Source of the DNA: Notolepis coatsorum
Lineage: Eukaryota; Chordata; Actinopteri; Aulopiformes; Paralepididae
NCBI GenBank assembly: GCA_963971535.1
Contig: OZ020585.1
Coordinates: forward strand, 152,956,103 to 153,020,102
Length of the DNA: 64,000 nucleotides
Reading direction: 5' to 3'
Positions 10,548 to 23,339 of the stretch are shown here, piece by piece; the first letter of the stretch is position 1; each line of letters begins with the position of its first letter. Below the pieces are notes generated by a model. The model was not told the origin of the DNA. It saw only the letters and a program-made list of their open reading frames with translations, and searched no databases. Position numbers and translations under genes: made by a program.

Positions 10548-13380
10548 TATAATTAGTCACTCAGTCAGTTGAAAGTACAATCCACATCCTTTATTTGGCC
10601 TTCTATAGTTTTTAATATATTCACATTATGCTCTTGAAGAGTTTGACTATTTAGAGCTTTCTCAGCCCATCGTATTTCAAATGATGGGTCTCTAATCTCA
10701 AATGTTTTACAGCCATCATCAACAAACAATTATATAAACCCTTAGCTGTTGCATACTATCATTGTTTCAAATGCATTTATGTCTGAAATATTATAATCAA
10801 TCCAATAAATTGTGGCGGCTCACAGGCAGCTACTCGGATCTTCAACAACTGCGAGGTGTCGCCTTGCATCTTTGAGACTATGACACCACGTGTCTTTGTT
10901 TGTTGGAAAGTCACGTCAAGTGCTTTGTCAATCCGTATAAATGATGGGAGAGAAATATAGGTCACCTTCCGTATAGGATGCAAAATGAGGAGGTCAGTGC
11001 ACGTCGACATCGCCTGTGCTTTGTTGACAGCCTTAGGCAAGAGAAAATAAAGAATATTAGCGCAGAATCTTGCAATTATGCAGCTAGGAAGACGATCTAG
11101 AGGAATAGTAATGGGCAGGACCAGCCGAAGGCAAAAATAAACAACAAGGCAGCCTCCCCTCCAAAGCCACTGAAATGGACTGGCGCAAAGGTTTACTTTA
11201 CGCAGAGCGGCTGAGGTCTCTGGCAAATCACATTAAGACAAAGCATGTCATTTTCTTGACCTGATGACCAGGGTCCTGATATGATGGCGTATGCTTCTGC
11301 TGTCTTTTTTGTTGTGCAGATTGAAAGTAAATGGACAGCCTGTTTTATTGTAATGAGATTATGAAAAAAACATCTGGGAACAAAGGAGGCAGAGGACTGC
11401 AACATCTCAAGTGCCTGCCAAGGCCAAAGTGCTTACAGATCAAAGTCCATGATTCATTCTCATCCCACGGTCATTGAGTAGTATGTTCCTCGTGGCTGTA
11501 TCATTAATAATACATAATAATACACTTTAGACGTTAAATGTGCATAAAATAGACAGAATAAAAGCAATGCAGAGAATAAGAAAATGGGTAAAAGCAATGG
11601 AAGTAATAACAATACAAATATTGACTCACACATTTTAAAACCGGAGTGTTACTTCCTCGTTAGATGGTTATAAAAACACTTTAGTTTGAAGTTCCTTGAT
11701 TTTTTGTTTTTGTTTTGATTGATTATTCTGTCCTCAAGTGTTCTCCTGTCTCTGTTTACCGCTGTGTATTCAGGAGACAATACAGTGTGGTGCACAGATA
11801 CAGGAGAAGTTGTGGAGCAGGTGATATTCAGACTTATGATCCAGCATTAATTTACTTCCATTGTATAATTACCCTTTTTTTCTTTTTTACTCATTAGGGT
11901 AGGATAACACTGATTCTCCCTTACGCCAACCCTTTTCTATTTTCAAGCTTTTGGAAGCAGAATATTATACAACCCGAATCTCAAATTTTTATTTGCACTA
12001 AATCTACAAAATGTCCTTTTGTGACCTACACAGTTTAAAAGTTAAAAGTTTTAAATTCAACTTGTTGAAACCTGCATATACCCTGTTGCAGAGAGCCTGG
12101 TTTTGCTAGTGGCATCCTCATCTTTGGGGTTCATGGTATTCTTGTTTCCTTCTCTTCCAGATTAAATATATTTGTCTCAAGTACTGCAATCATCTGTAGA
12201 TGTCCACAGCAGTCCTTGCAGGGGGACATACCTGTGGCGAGGGCATGTCCATGTTTTAATCCCAGGTTATTTATGGGGCTAGGTGGCTAAACTAGTGATA
12301 GCTAGTGATAGCTAGATAGCTAGATAACTAGTGATAGCTAGCTAAACTAAGCTAATGATGACGCTACGGCTAATGAATGTAAATAATAGAAGTTCCAGGG
12401 AGGCACCGTAGGAACTAGAAAGTAGCGTAGGGAGTCTAAAAGAGCATTAAATCAGCATTAATGTAAGAAATAGCAGGAGCAGCAGCGAAAATCAGCTTGC
12501 AGCGTGAGAAGAAGGAAGCAGTAGTCTCTATGATCTTCAGCCTTAGTGAATGGACACATGACAGATACAGATGTGCAGCATCAGAGCAGATAATCTGCAT
12601 CAAAGTGCGATGTGTGCAAGCCGCCACTAGGGGCAGAGTGGCTAACTGGCTGATTGCATGAATTAGTGACATTGCTGGTCTAGGAAGTGCATGCAGTAAA
12701 TATCTGTGTATGTGATGGGATGTAATGAATGATAGAAGCTCTTGATAGGCTCAGTGGTATGTATTGAAACTTCATTACAGCAAATAGATGCCTTTTCAAA
12801 TGGTCACTATTTTTTTTTTATTTAACAAGGAGAGCATAAAAGACAATGTATTCGTTAATGTATCATGACGAGCCCTAAATCTCATTTGGGGGAGATTATA
12901 TGGCCAACCTCATGTGGAGTGCAATGCCATATGTCACACTTTTAGACCCGTCACCCTATACAGTGTAGAGAGATGGGGAATATAGGAGAAAAAGAGAGCG
13001 ATAGCGAAAGCTACATTTATAAATTTCATGTGTGGAAAAGGCTGTTAGCGCTTCGATTCAATGCTAGCGCCATGGGTAATTCCTGAACAGCCATCGGCTC
13101 ATTTAGCATAATTCCACCCCAAGGGTATAGAATAACACATCTACCCTGGTTCACTTCATTCAGCAAATACAGATAGACAGGTTCAGCTGCTTCAGCGTTT
13201 AAGTTAATATAACTCGTAGAGTTACCATTCTGCACAAAGGCAAACAACTGTAACTTCCATTACCGTTGTGGGCTTTTACCACCATCTGTACCCCTCTACA
13301 TGTGTATTAATACCACTATGTATCCCTCCAAATGTCTAATACTACTATATCAGTATGCTGGCAAACTATAGTACCTACTA
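10548..13380. other. Gene-poor stretch, no firm feature
   Basis: Mixed AT-rich sequence. Short GATAGCTAG-type repeats occur at 12290-12340 and a poly-T run near 12810. Several 60-78-residue frames lack motifs. The only frame worth noting is given separately (10777-11226). Confidence 0.4.
10777..11226 (-). other. Long minus frame, possible exon remnant
   Basis: A 149-residue open frame. The middle part (10830-11040) follows a minus-strand acceptor-like CTTGCCTAAG and reads with a mix of hydrophobic and polar residues, including KVTYISLPSFIRIDKALDV. This vaguely recalls a beta-strand-rich laminin-G-like segment, but the resemblance is too weak to name a family. Chance is a live alternative. 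Confidence 0.15.
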
Positions 13381-13385
13381 TAGTA

Positions 13386-14973
13386 CGAAAGGGCCTACCT
13401 GGAAGAGGTAGAGAACCTGTCACAGTGGTGTCAGGAGAACTGCCTCTCCCTGAACGTCAGCAAAACAAAAGAGATGATTGTGGACTTCAGGAGGTCGGGG
13501 GTCAAGGACTACAGCCCCCTCAGCATCGACGGGGCACCGGTTGAGAGAGTGAACAGTTTCAAGTACCTCGGAGTAGGGGTGGACGGTATAAACGGTATAC
13601 GGTATAAACGGTATTAATTTGCTCTACGGTATGGATTTTGACTATACCGTGTAACCGGTAGAGTAGCTCTAAAATAGCAATGACGTCATGTAACCACAGC
13701 GCGACTATTTCAATCGCATTTGCCCCTAAAAATAGATAGAATTAGTCATAGATAATTGATATGTGCAAACTGGAAAAAATTATTTAGGAGGCTTCGCGCA
13801 GTGGGCGTGTCAACACGCAATTGTCATTTCATAATAAACACATATCACCGCGGCGCACAGCAAGTTTCAATTTCAGTTCCTGGCATTTTTAACCAGTGGA
13901 GAAAGGTAAAAGATGTCCCTATCGTTTTTCTTATATGAATTATTCTACGTTAATAAAACATACCTGGTGATCAACTGCAGTTTGCTGTAAACATTATGAT
14001 ATGCGTGTAGTGTTATGATAACGACGGCTGCAGCGGGAGCCGGGAGGACGGCGGCAGCAGTGGATTTGCGAATAGCATGCAGCTGCAGAGCCACAGAGCC
14101 AATGGCGCTTTCAGGTCAGGTCCGCTCAACAGCGCCCCCCCCCCCCCCCCCCCCCCCCCCACCCAACGGCTGAAAGCTGTGACCAGACCTGAAAGCGCCG
14201 CTGGGTCTGCGGCTCTGCAGCTACATATGCTTCTAGCAAAATCCAGCATCCAGCCCGGCTGTTTGCAATGGGAGCAGCACGGACTCGGGACTTATTTTAT
14301 TTGGAATATAATAACTTTATACGCAAAAGTAGCCTAGTTTTAAGTTAAAATATTATAAATCTACATGCCTTGAGGATGTCATTCTTTATATAGCCTGCCT
14401 ATCAGGCAAAAAAATTATTCGAACGGAAACACTGATACCGTGATATATACCGTTACCGTCTATGCTTCAAATTATACCGTGATATACATTTTAGACCATA
14501 CCGTCCACCCCTACCTCGGAGCCCACATATCCGAGGATTTGACATGGACCACACACATTGACAGTGTTGTGAAGAAGGCACGACAACGCCTCTACTTCCT
14601 CAGGCGCCTAAGGAAGTTCCAAGTCAGTCAGAAGATCCTTAGGAACTTCTACTCATGTACAATAGAGAGCATCCTGACCGGCAACATCACCTCCTGGTTT
14701 GGGAATAGCACTGCACAAGACCGTAGCAGACTACAAAGAGTGACACGTTCAGCCGAACGCACAATTGGAGGGGGGCTTCCCACCCTCCAGAACATTTACA
14801 ACAAGCGGTGCAAGGGGAAGGCTAAGATAATTATTAAGGACTCGAGCCACCCGAACAACTGCCTCTTTGAACTGCTGCGGTCAGGCAAGCGATACCGGAG
14901 TCTTAAGGCGAGCACAGAAATACTCAGAAGAAGCTTCTATCCCCAGGCCATCAGGCTGCTAAACGAACAATAA
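13386..14973 (+). pseudogene. LINE ORF2 C-terminal fragment, interrupted
   Basis: The part before the insertion (13386-13573) encodes the region just after the FADD box (AYLEEVENLSQWCQENCLSL). The part after it (14514-14973) encodes [20 protein letters not shown] through RLLNEQ and is about 150 residues long. The two parts abut exactly at the TSD. The downstream frame is open for its whole length and agrees closely with the copy at 667-1677, so most damage here comes from truncation and the hAT insertion. The first ~25 codons of the open frame beginning at 14440 belong to the hAT end and are not LINE. Confidence 0.9.
13566..14521. mobile_element. Non-autonomous hAT element with 8-bp TSD
   Basis: The element is 13574-14513 (940 bp). 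It starts TAGGGGTGGACGGTATAAAC and ends ATACCGTCCACCCCTA, with inverted termini matching over about 16 bp. The flanks CCTCGGAG (13566-13573) and CCTCGGAG (14514-14521) form a perfect 8-bp duplication of LINE sequence, as expected of hAT. Inside are a long imperfect inverted repeat (arms about 14057-14123 and 14181-14252) and a poly-C tract at 14134-14160 in its loop. I see no transposase, so it would rely on one supplied in trans. Confidence 0.93.
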
Positions 14974-15443
14974 ACACTATGCAACAACCATCAAATGCAC
15001 ACAGCACACACACCCACACGCACACACTCACTTAAACAAACAACACACTGCAGCACCCACTCTCCACACTTTAGATCAAACAAACACACTTTATATTTAT
15101 TGATAAAGGATTTGCACTACAACTCGTACACCTACTGTAAATTGTACCTAAATTGCACCTCATCCCATTTCTGCCTTGTACTATATATGTATATTAGTAC
15201 ACTGCACAGTATTGTATATTATATGGTAACTCAGTTACGTCTATTCTGCATCGAACATTGTACATATGTCTAAACTGAACACTGCGACCTCATTTTTTTT
15301 TTACTTCTAATTTACATGCTATACTATGTTATTTTATTTCATACTTATCTTGTCTTGCACAGTCTCTGGAGCGTAACAGTAAGAAGCATTTTGTATAAAA
15401 GTATTCTGTACTTCTGTATGACAACTATTAAAGAAACTTGAAA

Positions 15444-16416
15444 CCTATAGTTAAGGCATTTTGCCTTTGTAGGGCAGCATTCTCACCTACTCCAGTTTGT
15501 CTTCTAGTATTCAAGTAGTCAAGTTTTCCCACAGTGTACTATAGTTTTGTTTTTGTTCAGCAAACTGGAATGATGTCTACCCCTCAATAAGATGATGTAA
15601 TGATGAATATTTTATATACCTGACGTATTAATCGATATAAACATATATTTAATTGCTGTCTGAATTTATAATGATCAAGGAGACCATTTCTAAAGTTCTA
15701 AAGTATGGATCCATACAAAAATGCTAGCGTAACCCAGGTTTCAGATTCATAACTATTTAGTTATAGGAACATAAATAGTTAATACCATTGAATAAGAACA
15801 TAAATAGTTAATGCTATTGTGTAAGAACATAAATAGTTAATGTTATTGGGTCATATATATATATTCATATGAGATTAGCAATGTTTTTACCAAATCCTTT
15901 GAATTGCCTCAATGCCCTTTAAATTACCTCATGATGCGAGATAGTTGTCACAACAGCCACGCCTTGCCTTACGGCAGGTGAGCCTTGCCATACGGCAGAT
16001 GAGATTACAGATTGAAACGAGACTGACACAGCTGAATGCTGCTGGATACTGAAATGAACTAGCACCACGAAATAGTTATCAAACAGTCATAAAAGATTCC
16101 CCCAGTTACAAAACCGAAGAAGTTGTTGCAGTTAAAGAGCATACCATTTCCGGAAGCGGTTTGTGTGAGTTTCATCAATATTGTGCTGTCCATTGTTGAA
16201 TGTACAAAATCGCTATCTCAAGGCTAATCAGCTAATAATGTAGCTTCATCCTGAGTCATGCTAGCGAAGCTCCAAGCTCAATTTGGTTAAATGAAAACTA
16301 GAAAGAAACCATTTCAAAAGTACTTATAATTGTATTGATATGCTGCACGATAAGAACATGGTCTATATACATTTTGACTGCTTTTGAGAGTTTAATATGG
16401 AATGTGAGGAATGTTC
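15444..16416. other. Stretch with a small tandem repeat
   Basis: Positions 15765-15850 hold three copies of a ~37-bp unit built on AACATAAATAGTTAAT. Positions 15958-16003 hold two copies of GCCTTGCC-TACGGCAG. No gene was recognised. Confidence 0.6.
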
Positions 16417-17263
16417 CAGTGGCGGCTGGTGGATTTTTCTCTTGGTGGGTCGATCATACCAAAAATGTACATGTACCAAGGCACAATGCCACACTGCACA
16501 AACACGCGCGTGCGCACGCATCGCGAAACCACACACTACCGCCTCGAACAGCCTGCAAACTACCTGGTGTTCTATCGCCATGCTCTAAGACAAACTCTAA
16601 CCTTAACCAACTTTGAAAGAGTGCCTAGGCTTAACCGTCGAAAGAACTTGCAGTCACGCTCTAAGACAAATAGCTGCATCTCACAACAACACAACTATCT
16701 ACCAACCTAGAATAAACTAGAATAGAAACCTAGAAAGTGGCGTCGGCCAATCAGAGAGAGTCTCCGCGAAATGCGGCTACGGAAAAAAAAACTGACGTCG
16801 GCCAATCAGAGAGCGTCTCCGTCTACGCTGCTATGGATGCTTACCTAGACCGCTTCAAATCGGCCCGGTTTCCAACATAATACAATAATCAATGCACAGC
16901 GCGTTACGCACTGATTGGCTGCGACAGATACAGCGATGACGCACTCAGAGCGTTATTGCGTCTAGCCCGGGCGAGAAATACGGCTAGGAGCCGCTAGGAG
17001 AAATGCGGCTATGCTCAGTGAATCACTTCCTGTTCAGGAAAACTATAATTTTTTTTTTATATATTAACGTTATATTGTGCATTGGAAACACAAACACTTA
17101 AAATGAGTAAATATTATTCATTTTAAACGTGTATATTATTTATAGGGCTATAAAACAAAAAACAAAAATAAAAAAATGTCTTGTTCTTCTCTATTTTAAC
17201 CAGGGTTCACCAGGGGGGTCGGCGCCCGAGCGCCCCTAGTGGCGAGCCGCCACTGGAATGTTC
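16409..17263. mobile_element. Non-autonomous hAT element with 8-bp TSD
   Basis: The element is 16417-17255 (839 bp). The termini CAGTGGCGGCTGG and GAGCCGCCACTG are inverted repeats of the hAT type. The flanks GAATGTTC at 16409-16416 and 17256-17263 are a perfect 8-bp TSD. The interior carries two diverged copies of a ~50-bp block with TCGGCCAATCAGAGAG (about 16740-16835) and a CTCTAAGACAAACTCTAACC segment (about 16585) that also occurs in the 9-bp-TSD element at 17640 and 24715. No transposase frame was found; the ~100-residue frames near 16400-16710 lack motifs. Confidence 0.92.
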
Positions 17264-17510
17264 CCATATGCTAGCGCACTTTAGCCTAACCTAGCATAGG
17301 ACAGATGGATATTCTCACGTGCTGTGATAAGGTAGCCTACTTTAGCTTAGCATAGTTAAAAGTAGCCTGATTGATTATTCATTCTAAAAGCAATGAAAAG
17401 ATGATGAAGCGATAAAAGATGGTAAATAGCTTTTATTTTCTGAATGCCTGTATAACGCAGGCCAGGTTTTTCTAGCACCCCATTCCACCCCCGGGAAGAA
17501 GTTCCCAAGA
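17264..17510. other. Short unassigned spacer
   Basis: Sequence between two mobile elements. No gene was recognised. Confidence 0.4.
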
Positions 17511-17667
17511 GTCCCGGCCGTGTGAATATTTTCGGCAACCAACTTGTGTTTAGCGTTTCTCTGATTGGCCACTAAGCCCATGTGACCGCGGCAGCGCGAG
17601 AGAGCTGCAGCGCGGAAATAGGCTGTCTATTGCCATTCTCTAAGACAAACTCTAACCTTAACCAGCT

Positions 17668-18154
17668 TGTTACATTCAAGCCTAAAGTATGGCTCGTGTA
17701 GGCCTTGAATGCAAAGTGGTGGACACAGGACAAGACAGGAGTTTATCAAAAATAACACTATTTATTGGAACAGCTATTTACATGGACAAAAAGGGTGAGA
17801 GCTGGGTGCTCCAGACTCAAAAGGTCAATAACAAAACCAAGGCACATAGGCCAAAATAGAACAATAGCTAAAATAGCAGCAGTGAGAGCAGATGAGACTC
17901 TGGTGAGCTGACATCTCTTGTGAAGTGGGAGACACTGCAGCCTGCACTCTGCTCTCCTTTGTAGGGCGTGGTGCCTCATCACCACACCTGTGTCAATTAG
18001 AAGGGCGGCCATTTTAATAACATGGAACACCAAAAACAGGAAGAAACAGTGCATCAATGAAACCACCAATTAGTGACAACACACTACAACCACAATGTGA
18101 ATATGCACCACAGACAGTAAGTATCCCTCCACCATGTGAAAGTAATACGTAACA
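17668..18154 (-). repeat. 3' LTR of the gypsy-like element
   Basis: 487 bp, bounded by TGTTAC and GTAACA. It is nearly identical to 22512-22998. Confidence 0.93.
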
Positions 18155-21100
18155 CCCCCACACCGAAGATTTATGTTCTTCTCCCAACTATAGCCCAAAG
18201 AAACCATCACCAAGAGAATGAACATAAATAAATAAGGGGATACTTACCAACCTTACCTATAAAAAAAATGCAACCACACACTAACATGCGTAGTGCCTGT
18301 ACGGCGTTGAGTGTGAGCCCCGGTCAAGAGTCACTCAACTGTACACCAAAAAACTGTGACCCACGAATTTGGAATTACCGTGAGTCACCACCACAAAGTG
18401 ATAGTGGCTCGGCCCCTGTCGAACATGACCTTCAACTTAACCGAATGCTCCCCACTGGAGAACATTCGACAATGTTGTTCAACATAAACAACACTCCCCC
18501 GACTCTCGGGCAAATGAGACCTCACAAAAGGTTCCATCGCAGCAATTGGCTGGAAAATCCCACCCCACTCATCCTCTACTGAGGCGTAAGGCCTAGGATT
18601 CCATTCCCACACCAACAAATCACCACCAAACAAATGTTTAATTCGAACAGGCCTCTCCACTGATACAGACCTGTAAAACAGAGACAATGAACTGGAACCA
18701 GCATTATGGCTAAGCTCACCGCTCTCAGGACAGAAAACAGGAAAACAAAAAGAAACACGTCCCCGTGGCACCGCCACCGAGCTCGCCCCCCCCCACTCCT
18801 GGCACCACCAGTTCAGGAGATAGTAAAGCAGGACAAACCGCCACAGGCAGGTCGTCCTCACCGCTGGAACACAGTAAACCATCATTCACAGAAACCGACA
18901 TGACATCCCCACCACTCAAAATGGTGGCACAAAAATCAACGTCATGACCCAAAATGGTGGCACAAAAGTTTGCACGGTCATAAGCCACAAACTCTTTTTC
19001 AACAGGCCGCTCCACCGATACCGACCTGGTAAATAGAGACAATAAACCAAATTTATTTTCCTGACAAAAGTCAAACTCACTGCGCTCAGGATAGCAAACA
19101 GGGATACAAAAATCTGCACATTTCCCTGGTACCATCACAGCGCCCATCTCCTTCCCTCCTGCCACTGTCAGTACAGGAGACTGTACTGAGGGCTGTACCC
19201 ATGTTAGCTGTACAGGAGACTGCGATTCACGAACATCCAGAGCAGGATGTACCGCCTCAGGTACGTCCTCACCGTCCCTGTAACATAGCAACACATCGGT
19301 CACAAAAGCACATGGATCACCATTCAAAATGGTGTCACAAAAAAATAACATGGTCAGGATCCAAAATGGTGTCACCCAAATCAGAACTGTCATGAGCAAC
19401 AATGGTGTCACACACAGCAACAGCGTCATGAAACAAAACGATGTCAGAAAAATTTGTACTGTCACAAGCCAAAATGGTGGCACACACAGTAACATTGTCA
19501 TGACACAAAATGGTGGCACACACATCAACTTCGTCACGATCAAAATGGTTGTCACCCATTAGACTAGGTTGTGAAGACTGCTCCTGCTGCACAGGACACA
19601 GGTAACTAGGTTGACTAGCATACCCAGTGCCTGGCAGAGAGTCAGTGCGGTCACATGAATCAATATCAGAACTATCAACTGACATACTGGGATCATCACT
19701 GCTGACAAGTGAGACACCATGAACGTCAGAGCTACTGTAGGAAGGCTGGCAGCCCAATTCTGGCCTTGTAGCCTCCTCAACCAGAATGGTGCCACATGAA
19801 ATGTCAGAAACGGTGCCACATGAAGTAGCAACATCCTTCTCACTCTCATCCTCCTCATTCTCCTTTTCCAATTCGGCTGTGGCCTCAGCCACTGTAAAGG
19901 CCGGGAAGCCCACGAGACACTGCTCCGCCACTTGAGTATCTGGCACGCATGTCACCTCCGGTTTCACCAGTACTTTACCTCCAGCCAAGTCATTGCCCAA
20001 GAGCAACGTTACCCCCTGCATAGGGAGTTTGCCAGCCGCAACTCCGATCACCACTGGTCCTGACACTAGGGCACAATCAAGAAAGACATTATGCAGCGGC
20101 ACATTCATTGTGTGCATTCCAAAAGCCTCAATAACAACCCCTGCACCCAACTCTGAGTGGTGCGTAAAGGGCAGGACACTACTTTGAACAAAAGATTGGG
20201 ATGCGCCAGTATCACGGAGAATTGTCACCGGTACTTTAGGACCTCCCTCTGTCAATTAAACAAACCCTTTACTCCTGAAAGGTGTGTAAAGGTCATCCAC
20301 TCCTTTGCCATCTAGTGAAGACAGAACAACAGGGTTACGTACAGGTGTATTTATCAACATCACTGGCCTGGGTGAGTTAGACGGGCGCCTTTCTGGGTGC
20401 AAACGATAACAATTTCCCATCACATGTCCTGCACTCCCACAAATTCTGGCACTTCCGGGCATCATGGCTTCCCCATGCCCCAATAAACTTACCACTACCC
20501 CCAGCACCGGACACCGTAGGCCTATTAGGAATCCATTTCGGCCTCCCCACATCATGCACAGGACAATGCCGTCTCTCAAAAGACGTCCTGTGGGTCAAAA
20601 CATACTCATCAGCCAGGACTGCCGCTGCTGAACAGGTCCTGACTTTCCTCTCATTCAAGTACATGGCAATATCCTCAGAAACGCCATATACCTTGAATTC
20701 CTCTAATAAGATTAGGTCCCTAATCTCCTCCATTGTGGTGACCTTTTCCGCTGCACACCACCGGTCAAAAAGCAACCATTTATCCATTTATCCGCTGGCC
20801 AGCCGCAACTGCCAGCTATGTCCTCAAATAATAAAAAACTATCGACGTCCCTTTCCAAAAAAACGGAACCATGCTTTTCTGCCTAGCCATGTCAAAACCC
20901 GGCTCCCGATGCACATGTATAGCACCAGCACCACCTACATTACGCATCGCCATCCCCCGGTCATATGCTGCCTGGGCGCGTACCTCCTGTGCCACCCCAA
21001 TAGCTTTCTGGGCCTGGGCAGCAGCTGCTCTTCTCACCCCAGCAGCCTCCTCAATAGCTTCCTGGGCCTCACGTTCAGCTGCTCTGCTCTCACGCTCTGC

Positions 21101-22511
21101 CCTGGCTGCAGCTGCTCTCCTCATCTCACTAGCTTCAAGGTCCTCACGGTCTGCCTTGTTAACAGCTGCAAGCTCACACGCTGTCCTAAGCTCCTCATCT
21201 CGGCCACGCGGTAGCTCAAAGCACTCTCCCTCCTCCTCCAGAGTTTTACCTGCAGCCACACCAAAAACCTTCAGTGTACTCAGTTCCTCAATTAATTGAC
21301 CTAACAAGTTCTCCTTTTTCTGGCCTGCATCGAGGTCTATTGAAAACCTAGTTGCTACCTGTATTAACTCATCCTTTGAATTTTTTTTTACCTTAGCCAG
21401 TGTTGGCTCTGCAACAAAATCATCAATGTCCAACGTAATTTTTACTATCCACAGTAAACGACAACAAATGAATACAACAATTAACTGGGCACCACAATAA
21501 GGGATATAGTTCAATAACCTAAACACAAGCAACTCACCCACCGTCCCTACGACCTGGGGTTCAAACTCCAATTTTCCCTGTATCCACAAAAAGGTTAGCA
21601 CGTAATTAAATGACAGTGATTGAAGATACACGGCATGACATAGCACGCAATTAAACTCACAAGCAGTAGTTTAAAACACACAGCATTTTATGTCAGCACG
21701 CAAAACAAATCACACTGTATTTAAGACACACGGCATAACACATACTGGATCAAAAGGTCAAGCTCAATAATGCATACAGATCCTATACTAGAGAATCACT
21801 ACTAACCACACACAGATCCTATACTAGATAATTACAGCAGACACTGCTACTGGACACTAACTACAGGCCTCTGCTGAGATGAACCACCTACAAGACTAAC
21901 CCTGTGGAGTCACATATATATATATACATTTATCCCAAAAATAATGGAACAAATGCTCTTCAGCAACACAAACAAAGTGAGGCAGACCCTCTTGTGTTAC
22001 ACTCAAGCAATATCCAATAAACAAACTCAAACAAATCCAAACAATCCAAACGGGTGCTCCTTACAATTTGATATGACTCACAAACAGCCTCTAAAACCTA
22101 CACTGCAGTCAAAGAAGCACTGCTAGGCCCACCACATGTCTAATCTAACAAACATACTTACATCAGGTCCTAACACACTAACTATATTCTCTGGCCCCCT
22201 AACCTACCTATACTGAAAGCTAATGCACTGTAGACCTAGCTTTCTTCAACCACACCTGCTACCAGCCAAAGATCATATCGACCATATACCCGTCAAGTAT
22301 ATAGTATAGTACAAGACAAATATATGGTACTAATCCCTTCAATGACTGCCCCAGGGTTACGTGGTCCACAGGAAGCTAAACACAGCCAGAAAACAATGAA
22401 AGTACCTACTTGTGGTGTCCACTAAACTAAATATTTAAACAGCATAAGTGGTCAAATCAAATTATAAATTAAGAGCATACTCACCTGTTTGAAGACCGGC
22501 TAGAGCCCCCA

Positions 22512-22998
22512 TGTTACATTCAAGCCTAAAGTATGGCTTGTGTAGGCCTTGAATGCAAAGTGGTGGACACAGGACAAGACAGGAGTTTATCAAAAATAAC
22601 ACTATTTATTGGAACAGCTATTTACATGGACAAAAAGGTTGAGAGCTGGGTGCTCCAGACTCAAAAGGTCAATAACAAAACCAAGGCACATAGGCCAAAA
22701 TAGAACAATAGCAAAAATAGCAGCAGTGAGAGCAGATGAGACTCTGGTGAGCTGACATCTCTTGTGAAGTGTGAGACACTGCAGCCTGCACTCTGCTCTC
22801 CTTTGTAGGGCGTGGTGCCTCATCACCACACCTGTGTCAATTAGAAGGGCGGCCATTTTAATAACATGGAACACCAAAAACAGGAAGAAACAGTGTATCA
22901 ATCAAACCACCAATTAGTGACAACACACTACAACCACAATGTGAATATGCACCACAGACAGTAAGTATCCCTCCACAATGTGAAAGTAATACGTAACA
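22512..22998 (-). repeat. 5' LTR of the gypsy-like element
   Basis: 487 bp, with the same termini and length as the other LTR. The tRNA-Pro-like primer-binding site lies directly inside it, at about 22494-22511. Confidence 0.93.
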
Positions 22999-23339
22999 CA
23001 GCTCCTTAACAGCGCCTAAACTTAACCCTTCTAACCTTAACCAACTCCGAAACAATGCCTAACCTTAAAGTGGAGATGAAGCAGTGAACAATGTGATCCT
23101 AGTTTGTTTGTTGTGTACCTTGTGTAAGACAGGCTTCTATAATCAAATGTGAAATCTATCTTATTTGTCTGAAAAATCAAATATAATATCCCTGTTTTCA
23201 ACATGGGCACCGCCATTTTGTTGCTGACGTCATGGCTGACGTCATGGGGCTTGTTTGGTGTATACACTGCTGGTTAGCTGCCTATAGTGAATGGGTCAGT
23301 CAGTAAATAAAATGTTGCCTACAAAACAACGGGACCGCG

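Larger units (their letters stand above)
13383..15443 (+). mobile_element. L2/CR1-type LINE split by a hAT insertion
   Basis: The same LINE family as 174-1690, here on the plus strand. It is 5'-truncated within ORF2 near 13383 (GGGCCTACCTGGAAGAGG). It is interrupted at 13574-14513 by a hAT-type element and resumes at 14514 through the ORF2 stop at 14973. A 3' UTR of about 470 bp ends near 15441 (AACTATTAAAGAAACTTGAA). Removing the insertion and one 8-bp duplication restores the order seen in the minus-strand copy, which proves the nesting order. Only one terminal AACTTG-type unit remains at the 3' end. Confidence 0.92.
17663..23003 (-). mobile_element. Young gypsy-like LTR element with gag-protease only
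   Basis: The element is 17668-22998, read on the minus strand, with 487-bp LTRs at both ends (TGTTAC...GTAACA) and a 5-bp TSD CAGCT at 17663-17667 and 22999-23003. Parts in order from the right: 5' LTR; a primer-binding site starting TGGGGGCTC, which fits tRNA-Pro; a gag region (about 20.3-21.6 kb) with a coiled-coil Ala/Glu/Arg-rich part, a SCAN-like capsid part and a zinc-knuckle-like Cys/His cluster; an aspartic protease (about 19.9-20.25 kb) with DTGAS; a long low-complexity region with recurring CATIL-type repeats; a purine tract ending GTGTGGGGG; and the 3' LTR. I see no reverse transcriptase, RNase H or integrase. The LTRs differ at about 7 of 487 positions by eye, implying a young insertion. 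The coding part has about two or three breaks. Confidence 0.9.

Noticed and set aside
10777-11226. Laminin-G or neurexin-like host exon
   Set aside because: The resemblance was a vague strand pattern only. I kept the frame as an unnamed low-confidence entry and did not assign a gene.
15200-15460. Host polyadenylation site near TATTAAAGAAACTTG
   Set aside because: It is the LINE 3' tail, shared with 174-240 and 44290-44325.
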